The position numbers and the translations under genes were made by a program. Shown here piece after piece: positions 1 through 7,933 of a stretch of DNA of 14,046 nt. Location: contig SVUD01000042.1 in assembly GCA_015063445.1 (NCBI GenBank), positions 1 to 14,046 of the forward strand, written 5' to 3'. Every line of letters starts with the position of its first letter. Within the stretch, counting starts at the first letter, position 1. The notes beneath the pieces are model-generated. The model was not told where the DNA came from. It saw only the letters and a program-made list of their open reading frames with translations, and did no database searches. This stretch comes from Oscillospiraceae bacterium (GTDB lineage Bacteria; Bacillota_A; Clostridia; Oscillospirales; CAG-272).

Positions 1-1756
1 TACCAAGCTTACGCATCTTCTTTTTACCCTCTTTTTGCTTTTCAAGAAGCTTCTTCTTACGGGTAATATCACCGCCGTAGCACTTAGCGAGAACGTCCTT
101 ACGCATAGCCTTTACGGTTTCACGCGCTATAATTTTCGAGCCGATTGCAGCCTGAATCGGAATTTCAAAGAGCTGACGCGGTATATTTTCCTTTAATTTT
201 TCGGCAATCTTTCTTGCTCTGCCGTACGCTCTATCCTCAAACACTATAAACGAAAGCGCATCGACGACCTCACCGTTAAGCATAAAATCAAGCTTAACAA
301 GCTTTGAGGACTGATAATCCTTAAGCTCATAATCGAGCGACGCATATCCCTTGGAACGACTCTTAAGAGCATCGAAGAAGTCGTATATAATTTCGTTAAG
401 CGGAAGCTCGTAATGAATTTCTACTCTCTCGGTATCAATATACTTCATATCGATAAACGTTCCGCGTCTATCCTGGCAAAGCTCCATAATACCGCCGATA
501 TATTCGGAGGGCGAAATTATAGACGCCTTCATTATCGGCTCGTATGCTGTATCTATTTCATCGGGACTCGGGAACTTCGAAGGATTATCTATAAGTAATT
601 CCTCACCGTTTTTGAGCGTAACCTTGTATATAACCGATGGAGCGGTAGTAATGAGATCAAGGTTAAATTCTCTCTCAAGGCGCTCCTCGATAATTTCCAT
701 ATGCAAAAGTCCTAAGAATCCGCAACGGAATCCAAATCCGAGCGCAACCGAGGTCTCAGGCTCGAAAATCAAAGCCGCATCGTTAAGCTGAAGCTTTTCA
801 AGAGCGTCTCTAAGATCACCGTACCTTGCGCCGTCCGCCGGATATATGCCCGAATAAACCATTGGATGAACCTCTCGGAAGCCGTCAAGAGCCGAATCGG
901 CAGGCTTGTCAACACCGGTAACCGTATCTCCCACCTTGGTATCGCTTATAGTTTTTATCGCAGCCGTAAAGTATCCTACGTCACCGACGGAAAGCGAATC
1001 GCACTTTTTGAGTCCGAAGGGCTGCATTGTTCCAACCTCCGTAACATCAAAAATGCCGCCCGCTGACATAAGCTTAACCTTATCTCCCGCCTTGATCTCG
1101 CCGTCAAATATTCTGATATAAACAACGACGCCAAGGTATGGATCGTAATGTGAATCAAAAACGAGAGCCTTAAGAGGCGCATCGGGATCTCCCTCCGGCG
1201 CGGGAATTTCAGTGATTATCTTTTCAAGGACGTCCTCGATATTTATTCCGTTTTTAGCCGAAATCGCGGGACAGTCCTCTGCCGGTATTCCTATTATATC
1301 CTCAATCTCACGTCTTGAGCCTTCTATATCCGCGCTTGCAAGATCTATTTTATTGATAACCGGAAGAATTTCGAGATTGTTGTCTATCGCAAGATATGCG
1401 TTTGCAAGAGTCTGCGCCTCGACGCCCTGCGTTGCGTCAACAACGAGCAAAGCGCCCTCGCACGCCTTGAGAGAACGCGATACCTCGTATCCGAAGTCAA
1501 CGTGACCGGGGGTATCTATGAGGTTGAACTCGTAGTCATCTCCGCTCTTCGAGGTATAATTAAGCTTAACGGCGCGGGCTTTTATGGTTATTCCTCTTTC
1601 CCTCTCGAGATCCATATTATCAAGTATCTGCTCTTCCATATCACGAACGGCAACGGTTCTTGTTTTCTCAAGAATTCTGTCCGCAAGTGTTGATTTACCG
1701 TGATCTATATGAGCAATAATTGAAAAATTTCTTATATGATTTTGTTTTTCTGTCAC
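1..1756 (-). CDS. lepA: Elongation factor 4 (LepA), C-terminus cut by window edge
   Basis: Ribosome-associated translational GTPase (EF4/LepA), which acts on the 70S ribosome in the cytoplasm. I translated the reverse strand by hand because the frame runs off the window. Visible G-domain motifs are the P-loop AHIDHGKST at about residues 15-23, DTPGH at 81-85 and NKID at 135-138. The LepA-specific C-terminal lysine-rich stretch ([18 protein letters not shown]) is reached at the edge, so of about 600 residues only the last 15 or so are missing. The start is GTG at 1754-1756: an in-frame TGA lies five codons upstream, so no longer start is possible. The ATG at 1773-1775 is in another frame and stops after four codons. 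Upstream pairing to 16S RNA is weak (GGAA). It is the last visible gene of the leftward run, 78 bases after pgcA. The usual DFSYEVSRSL motif reads [10 protein letters not shown] here. Identification is very secure. Confidence 0.97.
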   Translation of the reverse strand, partial: MTEKQNHIRNFSIIAHIDHGKSTLADRILEKTRTVAVRDMEEQILDNMDLERERGITIKARAVKLNYTSKSGDDYEFNLIDTPGHVDFGYEVSRSLKACEGALLVVDATQGVEAQTLANAYLAIDNNLEILPVINKIDLASADIEGSRREIEDIIGIPAEDCPAISAKNGINIEDVLEKIITEIPAPEGDPDAPLKALVFDSHYDPYLGVVVYIRIFDGEIKAGDKVKLMSAGGIFDVTEVGTMQPFGLKKCDSLSVGDVGYFTAAIKTISDTKVGDTVTGVDKPADSALDGFREVHPMVYSGIYPADGARYGDLRDALEKLQLNDAALIFEPETSVALGFGFRCGFLGLLHMEIIEERLEREFNLDLITTAPSVIYKVTLKNGEELLIDNPSKFPSPDEIDTAYEPIMKASIISPSEYIGGIMELCQDRRGTFIDMKYIDTERVEIHYELPLNEIIYDFFDALKSRSKGYASLDYELKDYQSSKLVKLDFMLNGEVVDALSFIVFEDRAYGRARKIAEKLKENIPRQLFEIPIQAAIGSKIIARETVKAMRKDVLAKCYGGDITRKKKLLEKQKEGKKKMRKLG

Positions 1757-1834
1757 TTTTTTATTTCCGTTTCATCAGAATTAGCCTCTCGGCTTGAATG
1801 AAAATATTTTTGGAACAAGACCTTCGTCTTAATT

Positions 1835-3568
1835 TTAAACCTCTGCTATGCTCTTTGCATCGGAAGCGTAAGCCTCGATTTTCTCATCAAGAGCATTTTT
1901 GTCGTCTGCGTGCGCAAGGAGATAAATCTTTATCTTAGGCTCTGTTCCCGAAGGACGAACGACTATCTTGTCTCCGTTTTCAAGAACGTAATAAAGCACG
2001 TCCGAAGGCTGAAGTCCCGTGGGCTCAACCGTTCCGTCATAGACATTCTTTATTTCACCCGCCTTGTAATCACGAGCCTCGATAACCTTTATTCCGCCAA
2101 ACTGCTCGGGTATACTGTCACGCAAAGACTGCATAACCCTTTTACGTCTTTCTATACCGTCAAGACCTTCCATATATATATCGATAGTGCGCTCTCCGTA
2201 GAAGCCGTACGTTTCGTATAGCTTGTTGAGAGCATCTATAAGAGTCATATTATTCTTCTTGTAATAAGCCGTCATTTCAAGAATAAGCATAGATGCCTCG
2301 ACAGCATCCTTATCTCTTGCGTAAGAACCGAGAAGATATCCGTAGCTTTCCTCAAAACCGAGAAGAAAGGCGTCATCCTCTGCCTTAGCCTCATATTCCT
2401 TGATAACCTCGCCTATAAACTTGAAGCCCGTATAGACGTCGTACAGCTTAACACCCTGAACCTCCGCAATCTTATACGCCATATCGGTTGAAACTATGCT
2501 CTTGACCGCAAAAGCGTTTTCTTTTAGAGTACCGAGCGCTCTCTTCTGTCCTATAACGTAATCAAGCAAAAGCGCGCCCATCTGATTGCCCGTAATGGTT
2601 TTAAACTCCCCGTCCTCGGCTCTTGCCATAACACCTACTCTATCCGAATCGGGATCGGTTGCGATTACGATATCCGAGCCAACCTCATTGGCAATTTTGA
2701 TACCGTCGGTAAATACGTTCGCGTATTCGGGATTTGGCTTTTCTACAGTCGGGAAATCTCCGTCGGGAGTCATCTGAGATTCAACTGTATAAAGATTCTT
2801 AAGTCCCATCCTTAAAAACACCTCGGGAACGAGCTTATATCCCGCTCCGTGAAGAGGAGTATATACTACCTTAAGATCCTCTGCTTCCTTAACGAGATCG
2901 GCATTTATAGCCGTATTCATAACCGCCTTGATATAATGCTCGTCAAAGCTCTCGTCAAGAACCGTGATAATGCCGCTCGCTACTCCCTCGTCATAAAAGT
3001 CTGCGCCCTTCATATCAAGAACGTCAAACTTCTCACGCTCCGCTGAAACTATTTTAGCCTGATCGGGATTAATCTGGGCTCCGTCCTCCCAATAAGCCTT
3101 ATATCCGTTATATTCCTTGGGATTATGCGACGCCGTGATGTTGATGCCCGCAAGCGCCCCGAAATGTCTTACGGCATACGAAAGCTCGGGAGTGGGTCTG
3201 AGGCTATCGAAGATATATACCTTTATTCCCTCAGAAGCGAGAATAGACGCGCTTACTCTTGCGAATTCCTCAGAATGATTTCTCGAATCAAAAGCTATCG
3301 CTACGCCTCTTTTTTCACCGCCCGCTTTCTTAACGAGCGCCGCTATTCCTCTCGTCGTCTGAGCGACGGTAAAACGGTTCATACAAGCCGTTCCCATATA
3401 CATCGTAGAGCGTAAGCCCGCAGTTCCAAAATCCATAGAAGCAGAAAAACGAAGCTTTTTAGTATTATCGTCCGCGACTATCGCGAAAAGCTCATCCTTT
3501 TCTTCATCCGTCATGTCTTTGCAAAGCAACCATTTCTGATATTCGTAATTGTAAGTGCTATAGTTCAT
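1835..3568 (-). CDS. pgcA: Alpha-phosphoglucomutase / phosphomannomutase (PgcA type)
   Basis: Cytoplasmic enzyme that interconverts glucose-1-phosphate and glucose-6-phosphate, feeding UDP-glucose, cell-envelope and glycogen metabolism. All four landmarks of the alpha-D-phosphohexomutase family are present in the 577 residues: the phosphoserine loop TASHNP at 145-150 (active Ser147), the magnesium loop DPDSDR at 305-310, the sugar-recognition loop GFEESYG at 404-410, and the phosphate-binding loop RPSGTEPK at 538-545. Length matches the roughly 580-residue B. subtilis PgcA-like branch rather than the 450-residue GlmM branch. The start ATG at 3566-3568 has GGAGG at 3573-3577, four bases away, which fixes it. 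It lies 54 bases after the TSCPD gene and 78 bases before lepA on the same strand, with no strong promoter seen between, so co-transcription is likely. Sugar specificity (glucose versus mannose) cannot be settled by eye. Confidence 0.95.
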   Translation of the reverse strand: MNYSTYNYEYQKWLLCKDMTDEEKDELFAIVADDNTKKLRFSASMDFGTAGLRSTMYMGTACMNRFTVAQTTRGIAALVKKAGGEKRGVAIAFDSRNHSEEFARVSASILASEGIKVYIFDSLRPTPELSYAVRHFGALAGINITASHNPKEYNGYKAYWEDGAQINPDQAKIVSAEREKFDVLDMKGADFYDEGVASGIITVLDESFDEHYIKAVMNTAINADLVKEAEDLKVVYTPLHGAGYKLVPEVFLRMGLKNLYTVESQMTPDGDFPTVEKPNPEYANVFTDGIKIANEVGSDIVIATDPDSDRVGVMARAEDGEFKTITGNQMGALLLDYVIGQKRALGTLKENAFAVKSIVSTDMAYKIAEVQGVKLYDVYTGFKFIGEVIKEYEAKAEDDAFLLGFEESYGYLLGSYARDKDAVEASMLILEMTAYYKKNNMTLIDALNKLYETYGFYGERTIDIYMEGLDGIERRKRVMQSLRDSIPEQFGGIKVIEARDYKAGEIKNVYDGTVEPTGLQPSDVLYYVLENGDKIVVRPSGTEPKIKIYLLAHADDKNALDEKIEAYASDAKSIAEV

Positions 3569-3622
3569 AAAACCTCCAAATATTTACCTTACCGGTTCTC
3601 GTTTTTATTACAAAAAATCACT

Positions 3623-3883
3623 TTAAGACGCGCCTTCCAGCGCTTCCTCGATCGCTTTTGCAAGCTGATCGGGGCACGAGGTGGATTTAAAACCGCATTT
3701 TATGCCCTTTAGCTTAGAGACAACCTCATCGGTCTTCATTCCCTTTACCAATGATGCTATTCCCGCCGTATTTCCCGCGCAACCGCCAACAAATGCGCAA
3801 TCCGTAATAATTCCGTCCTCTATATCAAGAATAATCATTCTTGAGCAGGTTCCTCTCGTTTTGTATTCTATGTGTTTTTTCAT
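3623..3883 (-). CDS. TSCPD-domain small protein (TIGR03905-like)
   Basis: An 86-residue protein with a C-terminal STSCPDQLA motif (around residues 68-76) and conserved cysteines upstream (RGTCSR, GGCAGN, IKCGF). This cysteine pattern resembles the TSCPD domain found at the C-terminus of vitamin-B12-dependent ribonucleotide reductases and in a family of stand-alone Clostridia proteins. Metal binding through the cysteines is a reasonable inference, but the role of the stand-alone form is unknown to me. The start ATG at 3881-3883 is preceded by AGAGGT, which contains the TAG stop of the upstream gene (nine bases between the two genes), suggesting translational coupling. It has no signal peptide or membrane segment, so it is expected in the cytoplasm. 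Confidence 0.85.
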   Translation of the reverse strand: MKKHIEYKTRGTCSRMIILDIEDGIITDCAFVGGCAGNTAGIASLVKGMKTDEVVSKLKGIKCGFKSTSCPDQLAKAIEEALEGAS

Positions 3884-3892
3884 ACCGTACCT

Positions 3893-4843
3893 CTATTCTA
3901 TATTTTTGTATATTCCAAAAGGAACGTATTCGTCGACAAAAAGAGAAAGATATATGAAAAGATCGGTAAATGATTCTCCACCGTCCTTGAATACAATAGA
4001 ATAAAGAGTTCTACCATTATCTTCTCCCAGGAATGACGTTCCTATCCTATAGACGTCTACACCGAAAATCTCGGCAGCCGATAAAAGCTCAGTAAGACGC
4101 ATAGAGCTTTTTGGAATAACCATTTCAAAATATCTATCCGTTGCCTCATCTCTGTCCGGAATCCTGAAATCTCTGCTTATCAGAGCATATTTCATATCCG
4201 CGTTTCCCTCAAAGCCAAACACGGGCGTTATAGCAAGTATTTTGAGGTCAAGGTCGGATACCAGCTTTTCGATTGATGGGATTCTGACAGACTGTTTTTC
4301 TTCAAACGGCAGTATGCAATATCCGTATCTTTTATCAGCCACGCTGACGCACGCTTCCTTAAAGCTTTCCGCATATGCTACTCTCGGATCGAGAAACTCC
4401 TGCGAAAAAACATCAAACGCCTCGTCAGCAAGAGCGCTTTTCACGTATACGAATGTTTCATTCTGGAAGGACTCGGGCAAAAACGCGCCCTCGTTTATTT
4501 CAACACCGTTTAACCAAAGCTTTTCACGGAGCAACGATGAAAAATTAGCCTTATCCGAGGCTGTAAGCGTTCTTAAAAACGATTTGACTCCGTTTACGGT
4601 CTCATTTATCACGTCAACGCTCGGCTCGTATTCATCAAAGCATACCTCTTCTTTTAAGAGAGCCAACGCCTCGAAAACGGTCATCTCCTCTTCGATAAGC
4701 GATCTTATCTGACGGGAAATGCTTTCCGCCATAAAGCTTATTTCACAAAGGCGAAGCTCAAAACTTCTGCCCTCCTCTTTTGCGATAGAGCCGAGATTTG
4801 AAATCGAAACGTTATTTATATCAAAAACACCGTATTTTTCCAT
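3893..4843 (-). CDS. Divergent prephenate-dehydratase-like protein with ACT-like C-terminus
   Basis: A 316-residue soluble protein. Residues about 154-205 follow the pattern of a prephenate dehydratase substrate-binding lobe: YAESFKEAC, then YGYCILPFEE, then a helix and DLDLKILAI. Residues about 235-316 look like an ACT regulatory domain (MVIPKSSMRLTELLSAAEIF, then a strand with Y-R-I-G and YSIVFKD). The catalytic Thr-Arg-Phe expected between them appears as Met-Lys-Tyr at about 217-219 (ADMKYALIS), so dehydratase activity is doubtful. The N-terminal 110 residues are mostly helical and could be a chorismate-mutase-like or novel module; I cannot tell which. The start ATG at 4841-4843 has GGAGGG at 4850-4855. 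It is the first gene of the leftward run, directly behind its promoter. A ligand sensor or regulator is as plausible as an enzyme. The family call is by eye only. Confidence 0.5.
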   Translation of the reverse strand: MEKYGVFDINNVSISNLGSIAKEEGRSFELRLCEISFMAESISRQIRSLIEEEMTVFEALALLKEEVCFDEYEPSVDVINETVNGVKSFLRTLTASDKANFSSLLREKLWLNGVEINEGAFLPESFQNETFVYVKSALADEAFDVFSQEFLDPRVAYAESFKEACVSVADKRYGYCILPFEEKQSVRIPSIEKLVSDLDLKILAITPVFGFEGNADMKYALISRDFRIPDRDEATDRYFEMVIPKSSMRLTELLSAAEIFGVDVYRIGTSFLGEDNGRTLYSIVFKDGGESFTDLFIYLSLFVDEYVPFGIYKNIE

Positions 4844-4875
4844 ATCTTGCCCTCCGTTCGCAAATTTACTTATAA

Positions 4876-4904
4876 AGTATACAATATATTTTTAAAAATT
4901 ACAA
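4876..4904 (-). promoter_or_regulatory. Sigma-A promoter for the leftward run
   Basis: Read leftward, the -35 is TTGTAA (plus-strand 4899-4904) and the -10 is TATACT (4876-4881), with exactly 17 bases between. The predicted start falls near 4869, about 25 bases before the start codon at 4843, with GGAGGG in between. It drives the prephenate-dehydratase-like gene and probably the three genes after it. Confidence 0.75.
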
Positions 4905-4943
4905 TATGGTTTTCACATTTTTTTGTTTTTTTTGAAAAAGATA

Positions 4944-4972
4944 TTGATTTTTCGTTTTCGGTATGGTATAAT
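4944..4972 (+). promoter_or_regulatory. Sigma-A promoter for tRNA-Leu
   Basis: The -35 TTGATT (4944-4949) and -10 TATAAT (4967-4972) are separated by 17 bases. The predicted start is near 4979, about 11 bases before the mature tRNA 5' end at 4990. It stands back to back with the leftward promoter at 4876-4904. Confidence 0.85.
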
Positions 4973-4989
4973 CTACTCTGTGCTAAGAA

Positions 4990-5076
4990 GCCGGTGTGGT
5001 GGAATTGGCAGACGCCCGGGACTCAAAATCCCGTGTTCGCAAGGACGTGCGGGTTCGACCCCCGCCACCGGCACCA
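4990..5076 (+). tRNA. tRNA-Leu (anticodon CAA)
   Basis: An 87-base class II tRNA with CCA encoded. The acceptor arm GCCGGTG (4990-4996) pairs with CACCGGC (5066-5072), followed by discriminator A and CCA. The anticodon stem CGGGA/TCCCG encloses the loop CTCAAAA, giving anticodon CAA, which reads UUG. The long variable arm (TGTTCGCAAGGACGT region) is diagnostic of leucine or serine tRNAs, and with this anticodon means leucine. The T arm is GCGGG, TTCGACC, CCCGC. It is flanked by its own promoter and terminator and is therefore a monocistronic unit. Confidence 0.97.
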
Positions 5077-5079
5077 GAT

Positions 5080-5112
5080 AAAGCCATTCGCATTGAGCGG
5101 GTGGCTTTTTTT
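5080..5112 (+). terminator. Intrinsic terminator after tRNA-Leu
   Basis: The arms 5080-5091 (AAAGCCATTCGC) and 5097-5108 (GCGGGTGGCTTT) pair over 12 positions with two G-T wobbles around a five-base loop ATTGA, and run into T's to 5112. It begins four bases after the tRNA CCA end, so it ends the tRNA transcript. The transporter gene begins 54 bases later. Confidence 0.85.
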
Positions 5113-5166
5113 ACGAAATACGGACTTAAAATAAAGCATCAACTTATATTTCACGGAGTTTTTGCA

Positions 5167-6348
5167 ATGACTAAAGCTAAAAAAACAGCAGTTATAGGTT
5201 TCCTCTGTGTACTCACGTACGTCGTGACTTACTACTTAAGAAACATGCTGAGCGTTTTTGCGCCTGAGCTTCTTTTCGGTGGCGTATTCAACGAAAGCGG
5301 AATAGCCCTGCTTTCCTCAACCTATATGGTGTTTTATGCCATAGGACAGCTGCTGAACGGATTCTTAGGTGACGTCTTAGCTCCAAAAAAATTGATTTTT
5401 ACGGGAATTTTCACTGCCGGCGTATCGATTATATTATTCCCTCTTATTCAAATCAGTGCGGTTGAGGTTATTCTTTTTGCCCTTCTCGGCTTCGGTCTTT
5501 CCATGGTTCGAGGTCCACTGATGAAAATAATAACCGAAAACACAGATACAGACGGAGCAAGAAAAATATGCGTATTCTTCTCGTCCGCCTCATTTGCCGG
5601 TCCTATGATAGCGGGAATATTCGCATCATTGTTTGATTTTGTGCCCGCATTCATTGCCGCAGGTTCTTTCGCCATCATCGCCGTTTCGTTTTCTTTTGGC
5701 TTTATCTTTCATCTTGAAAAAAAGAAGGAAATAACGTACAGGCATAGCGAAAAATTTAATCTTTCCTCTTTGCTCGAGGTTTTCAAAATTGAAAAATTCT
5801 TTTTCTACCTCGTTATAGCGTGTCTTGTTGAAATAGGAACCGCATCTATCTCGTTCTGGATTCCCACCTATCTCAGTATACATCTCGGCTTTGGAACCGA
5901 TGCCTCAAATACAATATTCACACTCATTTCCGTATTCCGAGCGTGTATGCCATTCGTCGCTCTCGCAATCTTTAACGCTACGGGCCAAAAGGATATTGGA
6001 ATGATGCGAATCGCATTCTCAGTATCCGCAATTTTATTTATATCAGACATTTTCATCACAAACAAAATTCTCAACATCGCAGTACTGATTTTAGCACTTA
6101 TGTCGATAAGCTGCTGCTCGTCTCTTCTATGGAGCATTTACATTCCGAGTCTCGGAAAAACGGGCAGAGTTTCAAGCGTAAATGGGGTTATAGACTGCAC
6201 GGGATATATAGCCGCTGCAGCCGCAAATCTCGTGTTTGGAAATCTCGTTACATATATCGGCTGGAGCGGTCTTCTCGCACTTTGGTCATTGATAGGCATT
6301 ATAGGCGTATTTACAACTCTATTCGCAACAAAAAGCAAAAAACAATAA
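5167..6348 (+). CDS. MFS transporter, organophosphate/phosphate-antiporter-like
   Basis: A 393-residue integral membrane protein with about twelve hydrophobic segments and a basic cytoplasmic loop near residues 183-200 between the two halves. The MFS motif A appears as GFLGDVLAPKK at 65-75, between the second and third segments. The N-terminal pattern (YYLRNMLSVFAPELL, then GQLLNGFLGD) recalls the GlpT/UhpT/UhpC group, so a phosphorylated or small polar solute is a guess; the substrate is not readable from sequence. The open frame extends back through the tRNA to 4996, but the true start is ATG 5167, with GGAG at 5155-5158 eight bases upstream and the expected short N-terminus before the first membrane segment. 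I see no convincing dedicated promoter between the tRNA terminator and this gene. It is followed 22 bases later by a second MFS gene, probably on the same transcript. Confidence 0.85.
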   Translation: MTKAKKTAVIGFLCVLTYVVTYYLRNMLSVFAPELLFGGVFNESGIALLSSTYMVFYAIGQLLNGFLGDVLAPKKLIFTGIFTAGVSIILFPLIQISAVEVILFALLGFGLSMVRGPLMKIITENTDTDGARKICVFFSSASFAGPMIAGIFASLFDFVPAFIAAGSFAIIAVSFSFGFIFHLEKKKEITYRHSEKFNLSSLLEVFKIEKFFFYLVIACLVEIGTASISFWIPTYLSIHLGFGTDASNTIFTLISVFRACMPFVALAIFNATGQKDIGMMRIAFSVSAILFISDIFITNKILNIAVLILALMSISCCSSLLWSIYIPSLGKTGRVSSVNGVIDCTGYIAAAAANLVFGNLVTYIGWSGLLALWSLIGIIGVFTTLFATKSKKQ

Positions 6349-6370
6349 TTATTTTAAAGCAGAAATCGTA

Positions 6371-7624
6371 ATGAAAACTCAATTTACCTACAAGCACACC
6401 GTATTTGCCGCATATATTTCGTATATAGTTCAGGCAATAGTAAACACTATTTCTCCGCTGCTTTTCGTCGTGTACTCGGAAAGGCTCGGACTCTCTCTTT
6501 TACAGATAAGCATACTTATAACCTTCAATTTCGTTATACAGCTCTCAGTAGACCTCGGAAGCGCATTTTTCGTCGCGAGGCTCGGTTACAGACGCTGTGT
6601 GGTTCTTGCCGAAGTTATGGCGACGCTCGGACTCTGTCTCATGCCTCTTCTAACGTCAGTTATGCTGTCGAAATTCGCAGCCCTCCTCATTTCAAGCATC
6701 GTTATGTGCTCGGGCGGTGGACTTATAGAGGTTATCGTCAGCCCCATTGTTGAAGCCATTCCCGGTGACAAAAAAGCATCGGATATGAGCATTCTTCACT
6801 CCTTCTACTGCTGGGGACAGGTTATAGTCGTTCTGATTACTACGCTCTATCTCACCATTTTCGGCTTGGAAAGCTGGCTCTTCCTTCCCCTCATATTCGC
6901 CGTATTCCCCATAATTGCCGGCGTTATGTTTTTACTTGTTCCCATAAACGAGCTTGATGCCGACACGGAGCACCGGGGATTCAAGCACCTTATACGCCAA
7001 AACGGATTTTTCACGATGGTGGTGATAATGGTTGCCGCGGGGGCGTCTGAGGTTGCGATAGCCCAATGGGCTTCTCTCTTCGCCGAGAAGGGACTCGGTA
7101 TTTCAAAATCTCTCGGCGATCTGCTCGGCCCTTGCGCCTTTGCAGTGGCTATGGGGCTTTCAAGAGTAATATTTGGAAAATACGCTGCAAGGATAAGGCT
7201 CGAAAAATGGATTACGGCATCATTTGCGCTCTGTGTTCTTGCGTATCTTATTACTGTCTTTTCGACAATTCCCGTCCTCTCCTTCATCGGATTCGCGCTT
7301 TGCGGAATCTCGGTTGCTATTCTATGGCCCGGAACGTACAGTCTCGGCGCTGAATTTATTCCGACAGGAGGAACGCTTATGTTTGCCATTTTCGCCTTTT
7401 TCGGCGACCTTGGCTGCACGCTCGGTCCCGATCTTATAGGTATCGTTTCAAACGGCGTTATCGAAAACGGAAGCTTCCTTACCTCGCTTATTCAAGGCGA
7501 CGCCACTGCGGTCGCATTAAAGTGCGGTATACTCTTAGCTATCATTTTCCCTATCTCAGGTCTTATCGCCGCGCTTATCCTTTTGAACAAAATGAAAAAA
7601 AGCCGTAAGCGCGCAGAAATTTGA
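6371..7624 (+). CDS. MFS transporter, sugar-type (FucP-like resemblance)
   Basis: A 417-residue membrane protein with about twelve hydrophobic segments. A degenerate motif A is seen as DLGSAFFVARLGYRR at 61-75, and the second half opens with GASEVAIAQWASLFAEKGLG at about residues 223-242, a pattern I associate with FucP-like sugar porters. It is a different MFS branch from its neighbour, so the pair is not a recent duplication. It starts 22 bases after the upstream gene; the ribosome site is poor (no clean GGAGG before ATG 6371), which suggests dependence on translation from upstream. The next membrane segment begins about ten residues in, so this ATG is the natural start. A terminator follows at 7631. 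The substrate is unknown; the proximity to a glycan operon allows, but does not show, sugar uptake. Confidence 0.85.
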   Translation: MKTQFTYKHTVFAAYISYIVQAIVNTISPLLFVVYSERLGLSLLQISILITFNFVIQLSVDLGSAFFVARLGYRRCVVLAEVMATLGLCLMPLLTSVMLSKFAALLISSIVMCSGGGLIEVIVSPIVEAIPGDKKASDMSILHSFYCWGQVIVVLITTLYLTIFGLESWLFLPLIFAVFPIIAGVMFLLVPINELDADTEHRGFKHLIRQNGFFTMVVIMVAAGASEVAIAQWASLFAEKGLGISKSLGDLLGPCAFAVAMGLSRVIFGKYAARIRLEKWITASFALCVLAYLITVFSTIPVLSFIGFALCGISVAILWPGTYSLGAEFIPTGGTLMFAIFAFFGDLGCTLGPDLIGIVSNGVIENGSFLTSLIQGDATAVALKCGILLAIIFPISGLIAALILLNKMKKSRKRAEI

Positions 7625-7630
7625 ATATAC

Positions 7631-7670
7631 AACGGACTTAAGCCTTATCGCTGAGTCCGTTTTGTTTTTT
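7631..7670 (+). terminator. Intrinsic terminator after the MFS pair
   Basis: AACGGACT (7631-7638) pairs perfectly with AGTCCGTT (7654-7661); an inner AGC/GCT pairing can extend it. It is followed by TTG and a run of six T's. It sits seven bases after the second MFS stop codon and separates the transporters from the glycan operon. Confidence 0.85.
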
Positions 7671-7758
7671 GCACACTGTTATTATTTTATTGCTTTGTTT
7701 TTTGTTTTTTTACTAAATCGAGGCTTTAGTTGCCAAAATCGTATCAACGAGTAAATTA

Positions 7759-7788
7759 TTGACGCATACACAAAAAGTGTGATATAAT
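7759..7788 (+). promoter_or_regulatory. Upstream promoter P1 of the glycan operon
   Basis: The -35 TTGACG (7759-7764) and -10 TATAAT (7783-7788) are 18 bases apart. The spacer carries a small dyad, ACAC-AAAAA-GTGT (7768-7780), which could bind a regulator but is short enough to be chance. The resulting leader to the GH20 start would be about 140 bases. The stretch 7671-7758 before it holds only A/T-rich sequence with no gene or structure I can support. Confidence 0.65.
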
Positions 7789-7850
7789 TCGTTTAGCAAT
7801 TATTTTTATGGTTCTATAGCTTTATTTTAAACTTTTATTTCATAAATTAA

Positions 7851-7879
7851 TTGACAAATTCAAAAAAGACTTGTATAAT
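7851..7879 (+). promoter_or_regulatory. Main promoter P2 of the glycan operon (consensus)
   Basis: TTGACA (7851-7856), a 17-base spacer and TATAAT (7874-7879) form a perfect sigma-A consensus. The transcription start would be near 7886, about 48 bases before the GH20 start codon. A promoter this strong normally needs a repressor to be regulated, which gives meaning to the dyad that follows it. Confidence 0.85.
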
Positions 7880-7880
7880 G

Positions 7881-7914
7881 TACGTAAGCGCGTTATTTTG
7901 CGCAGGTACACGTA
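7881..7914 (+). promoter_or_regulatory. Dyad over the P2 start site, possible operator
   Basis: TACGT (7881-7885) and GCGC (7888-7891) are mirrored by GCGC (7900-7903) and ACGTA (7910-7914), with unequal gaps between the paired parts (two versus six bases). It overlaps the predicted start of P2, where a repressor could block transcription; as RNA only the GCGC stem would form. No regulator gene is present in the window. This is a suggestion from symmetry only. Confidence 0.3.
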
Positions 7915-7933
7915 TACTTTTAGGAGGAAGAAA

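Noticed and set aside
1783..1830. Small hairpins between pgcA and lepA (AGCC-TCTC-GGCT and AAGAC-CTTC-GTCTT)
   Set aside because: Stems are four and five pairs with no T-run in the leftward direction, too weak to call a terminator or attenuator.
5122..5150. Possible promoter just before the first MFS gene (TATATT at 5145-5150)
   Set aside because: There is no recognisable -35, and the start would fall inside the ribosome binding site.
4996..5166. N-terminal extension of the first MFS gene through the tRNA
   Set aside because: The frame is open by chance through tRNA-Leu and its terminator. ATG 5167 has its own GGAG and gives a normal transporter N-terminus.
7871..7933. 21-residue extension of the GH20 protein from TTG 7871
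   Set aside because: It overlaps the -10 box of P2 and lies upstream of the likely transcript start; AGGAGG before ATG 7934 fixes the real start.
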